DNA of 64,000 nt. Origin: Hyaloperonospora brassicae. Its lineage: Eukaryota > Oomycota > Peronosporomycetes > Peronosporales > Peronosporaceae. Shown in pieces: positions 57,708 through 64,000 of this stretch. The notes under the pieces are model-generated. The model had not been told where the DNA came from. It made no database searches and saw only the letters and a list, made by a program, of their open reading frames with translations. How positions within the stretch are numbered: the stretch's first letter is position 1; each line of letters opens with the position of its first letter. Both the position numbers and the translations under genes were made by a program. The stretch spans positions 61,397-125,396 of the forward strand of contig CANTFL010000362.1 in assembly GCA_947650285.1 (NCBI GenBank). The letters are read 5' to 3'.

Positions 57708-60700
57708 GGGTAGCGTCTAGGCTAACCAACGTCTCACGCATAACTCCAAAACTTTCGTTCTGGAGCAAATAGAATGTGCGGACATGCTGACTATCTGTTC
57801 ATACCTAGTAATTTACTTCTTTGCGGTCTCTGGTGCTTCCAAAATACGCTAGATGGTATGACGGTATCATATGAGGTAAATCAATTGTTCTCTGCTCATC
57901 GCTTAATTTCTGTTCTTATACTTGATCTGAACCCTTCTTTGTTATCTTTAGATCGAAATGTATCAATGCTTGTTGCTCCACAATGTTCTCAGCACGTGCG
58001 CATCATGCGAGCACTTGGCGTATCCCTTTATTCTGTCTCGTCTTGTTTCGAATGACTGTCATGAGCACACCAAGCACGCATCTTTGCATGCTCTTGACGC
58101 CAAACGTTGGGGGCCCATGTTCCACTATCAGCAAACTTCGGCCTTCATTTCCATTACAATAATGTGATCATCGTGTTTGCTATCATGACGCGTTTTATGT
58201 CAGGGGATACTACGTCTGTAATCCGGGTGCTTGATGGATGTGGAATGATGATGTAGATCAATCAAGACTACCATGATATCCATGAAGACTTGTGGTCAAT
58301 CAAGTATAATTATAGTTTCGGTCAACATGACGTCTTCAGCATTCCGGCAAGGAGCGACAGACGCAGCTTCACGGATGCTAACAACATTTGCAATATTCCG
58401 ATTAACATGCTCGATCGCGAGCGATAGCCAAGAGAGCAAAGATGCTCGAGAAATATGTTTTGTGTGCATGTTTGTATCGATAAGAATATTATATAGTGAG
58501 TAGTGGTCTTCGCTGTCAGTTAGCTGTAGCAAACTTCGATCTGAATATGTCGTGGGCTGTTGAATTGCTTGCGTTTGACGCATCCTTGTTTCAAGGACAT
58601 TCGACGAGCCTTCTTGCTCTACATGACCGTTGTCATTCGAGCCATCAAAGTTTGTGCGCAGTGAGTTTGTTTCGGCAGTATTTCAGTTGATACGAACCTG
58701 ATGTCGCTCTCGTAATCAAATGTCAACTTACAATTGGCAAAGACGTGTGGTGCCGCATTAGTTGCGCCGCCATCAGCGCTTTGTTATACAGCATGAATCT
58801 AACGGCTTACTCTATATTGCGCACGTTGTATGCAACGCATCTTTGACGCGTTCCTGACTTGGCCTTACTCGCCGAGATCAAGTACTTGCTGCCAGTCTAC
58901 TCACTCTTCCCTGCCGACGGTAGTCTACTCGGGTCCACCTGTTTCATTGCAAGATCGCCTTCCCCTTGTATTCTGCTGGTATTATTGCAAGATCGTCTTC
59001 CACTTGTTATCCCAATACAAACACATTAATTCCTTTACGATACTCAATAATAATTACGCACACGTTTGTCTCAGGTGTCTAGTTCATGCTTTTTTTCTAG
59101 TCTCTACAAATACTGGTTTGCCACGAGGTTTGGGGTCTTCACGAAAATGCGTCAGTAACATGCTGGTTTCGATGATCGATTTGGCATGTCATCAGCATGG
59201 GCGTGCAAGATGTTGACAATGTGCAAACAATCAATAAGGGTAGACACAGTTTTAGCTGTAGCCTTGTGCATGATTAGAGAGGTCAACGGTATCGGTGCAA
59301 AAACACGCTGATCACTATGGCATGTACGAAGACGTCCCTAGCTAGATGGGCGGCCTGCATTATCAATTGCGTAGCAGCACATATAAGTGCTTATTGAGAG
59401 TTTCTCTCTGACCGGCGTGTGAGCTTAGCATTGAGCCTTTGATCACAGACGAACCATCGCCATGTACCGAGAGCTACTATTCTAAAATCGGGCATCTCAC
59501 TCTGTGAAACAAGGATCATGAGGAGAACCGAAGCTGAACAACAATAGGTAGTAGACTTCTGCTAGAAGCGCAGGGCATCGTGTGTATCGTATATTCTCAA
59601 CGTTTCGCATCGAAATGTCCGTCAACGATCTGCCACATAGTCATGCTTGATCAGTCCGGTGTAGCTTACGCGCGAGAAAAGTCGCTGCAGCTCTAAATTT
59701 GGCATCACGAAGAAGAACAACGACATAATTATTACGTTCTTGCAGGTTTCGGCACATTATGTTGACCTGGCATACAAGTAGGGAGGGTATGTGGTACCTC
59801 GACTCGTGAGCACCGTAAGCAGGTGTTAAACAAGGAGTCCGATGAAGCGCTGACGAAAGTGTTGTCGATAGGAAGTGAGCAAGAGAACGCTTAGATTTCA
59901 CACTTCGCATTTGGTATCACATGTTTCAATCTCGCAATTTCGCTTGTATCGTGTTGACGCACCTTGCGTTGTACATGCTCTCAGTTCAAGCGATGGTATA
60001 GAGAATATGTTGACGATGTTTATCTTGTCAGACATGCATTTACCTGCTTTATATCACGCTAACGAACAGGAAAAACAACAAATTGCGATTCCTAACCCAC
60101 GTCAGTGACAAGAATATACGCTACCGTCATGATGCATGTGATTACATAAATCTCGACATGCCAAACACTAGTCGTAAAGACGAAAGTCGTAAACGACAAG
60201 AGCTAAACGCGATATTGTATCGTATACCGCTATGCAGACCAAGTAAATGCTTCGCAACATGTGAGCTTTGGTTTCAGCTACAAAAGATAAAATGCGGGTA
60301 CTTACGGTCAAGTGTTTATCAGCTTACGCCACAGTTAAGATGTGACACGCCTTTTTTTCCTCAAGAGGAGGTATGAATTGGCTTGCACGGAGCTACATTA
60401 CGAGTATACCTCACCGGCGGTCTCTAGTGAAAAGGAGGTATCCATGATGACTACAGGTGGTCTCGTGTGCAGCATATCGTTGTCTTCTACGGTCGTCTAA
60501 CTTTTAGACCGCCGTGGTGGCATTTGGCATAACTTTGTTTAGACTGCTGTGAAGTCGTATGCCCGAAGAGGTCCTAGGGTCGAAGCATCTTGACGATTGT
60601 GGACTGAAAGCCTGCGTGCTGAACCACCTTAGCTGCATTGCTTGCCGGCTTTGCGCTTGCTTCTGGTCAATCGTTTTTCGCTGAGTTCACGCGTTAGAGC

Positions 60701-61170
60701 AAGACATCCAATAAAGTCGATCCGAGTGTTGCGACGCCCTATATATTGCCTCTAAATCCAAGTATGCGCACACCACAAGCTTCGAACAACTATTCTTCTT
60801 GCGGACAAGTCAGAGAAAATTTGCCATTGCTTCACTATCTGCAATACCTGACGTAAGGTTTCACAGTGGATGCATTGAGCTCTAGAGCAGCAGTGTGATT
60901 GTTTCTGTCAAACCTCTGCAGACCAAAGCTGTAGCACGTACCGCCAATGACACATTGTACATCATCAAAAGCAAGATCGATCACAATGACTTGGTACCCA
61001 GCAACACGGCAAGTCACACACAACAAGAAGGAGCAAGTGTGTTTCTTTATTGTTCGTTCTTATCGACAGCAAGGCGATTTTCACGGCCTTTTCAACTGCA
61101 GATGAGCGTTCCGTAGTTTCTCCTTCACTACCAAAGGATCTTCCTCAACGCAGCACACGCGCTACTCTTG

Positions 61171-61806
61171 CTAAGGGTCAGCACGGTACAACCAGCAGTC
61201 TCCATCGAAGACTTTCTGAACGTTTTGGTCCGGGTAGAAGCATTGATCGAAACGGAGCCAACATTCGTTGCCGTAGGTGACGCCATTGCTGCCACACACC
61301 GTGGTGCCTGTCTCATCCGAGCACGTCGCTGAACACTTGGACGTTGTAGCTCCCTGTCCACTTGGGCCATTCTGCTGCGCGATGAAATCCATCCACGCCT
61401 TTTCAGCTGCCTCGCTGTCGTAGCCAGGCATGCCCGGTCTCACTTCCGGATCAATGCCTTCGATGTACTTGTAGTTGCTTTTGGAAGGATCGTTGGGCCT
61501 GAACGCCGTGTAGCCGTCCGGTTTGGTGTTGCCCGGAAGTCCGAACGACCCGAAGTTGTCGCCAGGCGTTCTCATAGGGCCGAGACCTTCCAATTGTTTC
61601 GGGTCGAGCGGCGTTGGGTTTGACTTGGGCAGGTAGAAGGTAGAATAGCGGCCGTCATTCTTGATGTCTGGCATGTTCGTCGCCGACGCGTAGTCTTCCT
61701 CGACTGGACCAGGGTTCAACGGCTGCAAAGGGGTTGTGTCTGGAGTTTCAGCAGAGACGTTCGCAAGAGCGACGGCAGCGAGTAGTAGACCAACAGAGAG
61801 CTTCAT
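61171..61806 (-). CDS. Secreted Kazal-type serine protease inhibitor
   Basis: The 211-residue protein starts at ATG 61806 with signal peptide MKLSVGLLLAAVALANVSA. A Pro/Gly-rich region without Cys follows (residues 20-150). A single C-terminal Kazal domain has all six cysteines (residues 158, 162, 171, 182, 189, 204) and the family signature CGSNGVTYGNEC. The P1 site, two residues after the second Cys, is Asp164, as is common in oomycete Kazal inhibitors, which include the EPI proteins of Phytophthora infestans that inhibit plant apoplastic subtilases. Six cysteines make it a typical rather than a four-Cys atypical domain. The target protease cannot be deduced. It is one exon ending at TAG 61171-61173, with no related neighbour in the window. 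Confidence 0.92.
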   Translation of the reverse strand: MKLSVGLLLAAVALANVSAETPDTTPLQPLNPGPVEEDYASATNMPDIKNDGRYSTFYLPKSNPTPLDPKQLEGLGPMRTPGDNFGSFGLPGNTKPDGYTAFRPNDPSKSNYKYIEGIDPEVRPGMPGYDSEAAEKAWMDFIAQQNGPSGQGATTSKCSATCSDETGTTVCGSNGVTYGNECWLRFDQCFYPDQNVQKVFDGDCWLYRADP

Positions 61807-62770
61807 CGTGGACTAGACGGAGCAAAGGTGGGGGCCGAGTCAAGTGGTTGTCGTTGAGTGTGCAGCGTGTGCCGATTTCGAAAGTGATTCGTTTTGTGGT
61901 CCGGAGCTGGGGGTTCTTGACGCAGTACAGTCGCCAAGCGCCTTGTAAAGGCGACGTCTACTCAGTGCAGGTGTCATAGGTTACGATGCTATAAAAAGCA
62001 GGCCGCCGAGACATGCGATTTTTCCCATCCGCACCGACGCAGCATATGCGACGCGTTTTTTGCCACAAATGAATAGGGCACGGACTGCAGCTCGAGCTGT
62101 GCAGTTGCTTCTTCACATGCGTGTTGTTGATGCTTTGTACGTGTGCAATTAGGGTACTTAACACACGATGAGAGACGCCGTTGCGGCATCAAGTCGAGGA
62201 GCCCCAGTGAGCAGGTGACCCGTATCTCGATACTGACGATCTTATGGTTCTGATGGAAAGGAAAGATACAAACGTGGCACTGCTCGAGTCGAATGACCGA
62301 CTCGAGATCGCTTGAGAATTAAGTGCCTATGTTGGATTCCACGAGCCCATCGCGGCAGAGAGTACCCGCAGGGCCACTTATGCACGGACGACGCAAGTCC
62401 GGACTATTGTCGCTGGTCGATTTTGATTGGGCTGTGGGTCGGTCGCCTGAGCCCATCACTCCAGCTGCTTTCGCGTGCAACAGAGGGTACATAGTCACTT
62501 GCCACAGTGAGAACAAATCCCGAAAACCAATCATTCCCAAATTTTCACGATTCAGCTCAAGCCAGTCTTTTTCCCTTCGGGGCAGTCAAGTCGGAGGGAA
62601 TCCTCCCCTTGGGGAGCCGACGTGGTCGAAGATCTGACGCGGGCACGCTGCACTCGCAGTCGCGGGAGTGGGCGTAGGAGACCGACGGGTCGCGCAAGCG
62701 GCCCTAGCAGGGGTGTTTTACGGACTGGAGGCGTACCCCGCGCCACGTGTCGCCGCTGCGGCGAGCGCAC
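61807..62770. other. Intergenic region upstream of the Kazal gene
   Basis: Nearly 1 kb without recognised gene. The part next to 61806 must hold the Kazal promoter, but I see no motif I would defend. From about 62570 the sequence becomes GC-rich and related to the tandem repeat that follows. Confidence 0.5.
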
Positions 62771-63045
62771 ACTCCACGTCAAGGGGCCGCGCAAGCGGCT
62801 GAAGGGGGCCACCATCGCAGATGGTTGAGCTCCTCGGAGAGATAGACGGCGGGTTGGCGTTCTCCACGCCACGCAGTCACTTCGGTGATCGCACTCCACG
62901 TCGGGGGCCGCGCAAGCGGCTGAAGGGGGCCACCATCGCAGATGGTTGAGCTCCTCGGAGAGATAGACGGCTGGTTGGCGTTCTCCACGCCACGCAGTCA
63001 CTTCGGTGATCGCACTCCACGTCGGGGGCCGCGCAAGCGGTCCTA
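62771..63045. repeat. GC-rich tandem repeat, 121-122 bp unit
   Basis: Unit 1 is 62771-62892, unit 2 is 62893-63013 and a partial unit 3 runs 63014-63045. The units are nearly identical and each carries CCGCGCAAGCGG. A looser relative precedes (about 62685-62770) and another follows (about 63046-63125), so the repeat was built within a larger duplicated block. The minus-strand frame encodes a repeated peptide, but nothing suggests it is a protein. Confidence 0.9.
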
Positions 63046-64000
63046 AAGGGGTTTGTTGCCTTATATGGCAGCATACCCGCGTTGTACGTGCTGCCGCTCC
63101 GGCGGTACGCATGTCCCCAGTCTACTTGGTCGCGCCAGCGGTCATGATTGACTCGTAGTTGGCTTCGGTAGGAGGGTCTCTGACCTCGTTGCCGTCGCCC
63201 CTGGCTCTACGGAGCCCTTTAGTTGTCGACCCGATACCCGGGCCGTACTTCTTGTCACACTTATCAGTCGTTAGTTATCATAATAATGGACGTACTTGAC
63301 ACCACCACCACCAACGCACTGGAGTCCCAATTTTGATAGCCTGCTCAGGGCTCTGCCCTTGCACACGCTCAGCAATCGCTGCACGTGCATGCCGTCACGT
63401 CCACTGTGTCACGGCGCAATCATCGATATTGTTCCTGTTTATCCTCTTTTCTCGGTCATGTCTCCCGCCGTCTTCCGAGAGCGCCATGAATATTTGAGTA
63501 TACAATTGCAGTATACGGGGGACGGGCTATGGCAAGGGGTGGAGCCATAGCCAGAGCAAGATGAGAAAGAGGGAGAAAGTGTGCCTTATAAATAAATGTG
63601 GCTGATGACTGAGTGACTAACAAACTAATCAGATACTGTTCTTTTTAATGTCACTGCTGTTATTTTCCTCTTTATCGTTGTTGCTGATGTTGTGCAGACC
63701 TACGCTGGTGTCGCGTTCTGGGAGGTTGGCAACTCTTTGGCTGGTGCCAAGTATCTACTACTAGTAGTGTCCAGGTACGTGGATGTGCGTAAGAAATAAT
63801 GCGGTTCGAGAACTGACTGACGCTTGAATAATATTGTGGTGATGGTTGCAGGGTGCTTAAAGCGATCATGGTCATTATGATTGACTTAATGCTAGACTTT
63901 TTTAACGTCTCGATGCGACATGAGTGTCCGCGATCAACCCAGCGTTGCTTGCGTCTTGTGTTGGCGCAATGCATCAGGTACTTGCGATGCTGTGTGTGCA
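63046..64000. other. Unassigned right end of the window
   Basis: No gene or RNA is recognised in the last 955 bp. One perfect hairpin with 8-bp arms (GGCTATGG/CCATAGCC) lies at about 63526-63552. The composition drifts back to AT-rich. Confidence 0.5.

Larger units (their letters stand above)
54667..61170. other. Long intergenic region without recognised genes
   Basis: About 6.5 kb in which frames are short (the longest is about 207 codons, 55131-55754, minus) and none resembles a known protein. From about 56.4 kb the sequence becomes AT-richer. Identifiable contents are a 64-bp tandem duplication (57005-57132) and a truncated SINE (57623-57707). No RNA gene is seen. Confidence 0.55.

Noticed and set aside
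60360..60545. Fragment related to the Gypsy protease-RT junction (short shared stretch TCTTCTACGGTCG with about 29038)
   Set aside because: Only some 13 identical bases and a loose continuation; translation gives no convincing pol similarity.

Overview
The window looks like a chromosomal segment from an oomycete, probably a Peronosporales species (Phytophthora or a downy mildew). The support is a secreted Kazal-type protease inhibitor with Asp at P1, two related cysteine-rich secreted proteins, an intron-poor gene style, and Ty3/Gypsy, LINE and tRNA-derived SINE elements of the kind known in these genomes. I cannot name the species from sequence alone.

Layout. 1-23.45 kb is AT-rich DNA with no credible gene. 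It holds one SINE with a clear target-site duplication, a 52-bp tandem duplication and a decayed inverted repeat. Composition shifts sharply at about 23.46 kb, where an 8.0-kb Ty3/Gypsy element begins (23460-31504). On the minus strand it carries gag, protease, reverse transcriptase, RNase H and integrase. A broken ORF of opposite orientation lies between pol and the left LTR. All its frames are broken, but its outstanding property is structural: LTRs, antisense ORF, pol and gag are packed with short perfect inverted repeats (I placed 43 with arms of 8-13 bp, 14 of them of 10 bp or more). One hairpin loop in the integrase core appears to have been inverted.

31.8-42 kb is a GC-richer host gene block on the minus strand. 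It contains the NEDD8 E1 regulatory subunit (NAE1/ULA1), two paralogous C2-domain proteins with a predicted N-myristoylation start (one intronless, one with three introns), and a small Gln/Arg-rich protein with a possible spliced tail anchor. Two 5'-truncated LINE copies sit 22 bp apart (outside their target duplications) just upstream of the first C2 gene. A third, longer LINE (42903-46771) lies between the small gene and a decayed inverted copy of it. All three LINEs have 15-17 bp target-site duplications.

49.6-54.7 kb holds two paralogous secreted proteins whose central domains are almost identical in DNA while both ends differ, which suggests gene conversion. 54.7-61.2 kb has no gene I recognise. 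The Kazal inhibitor gene is at 61.2-61.8 kb, and the window ends in a GC-rich 121-122 bp tandem repeat and unassigned sequence.

The host genes do not form a pathway. NAE1 is housekeeping (cullin neddylation), the C2 proteins are probably membrane-associated, and the secreted proteins and Kazal inhibitor are candidates for acting outside the cell, possibly at the host interface.
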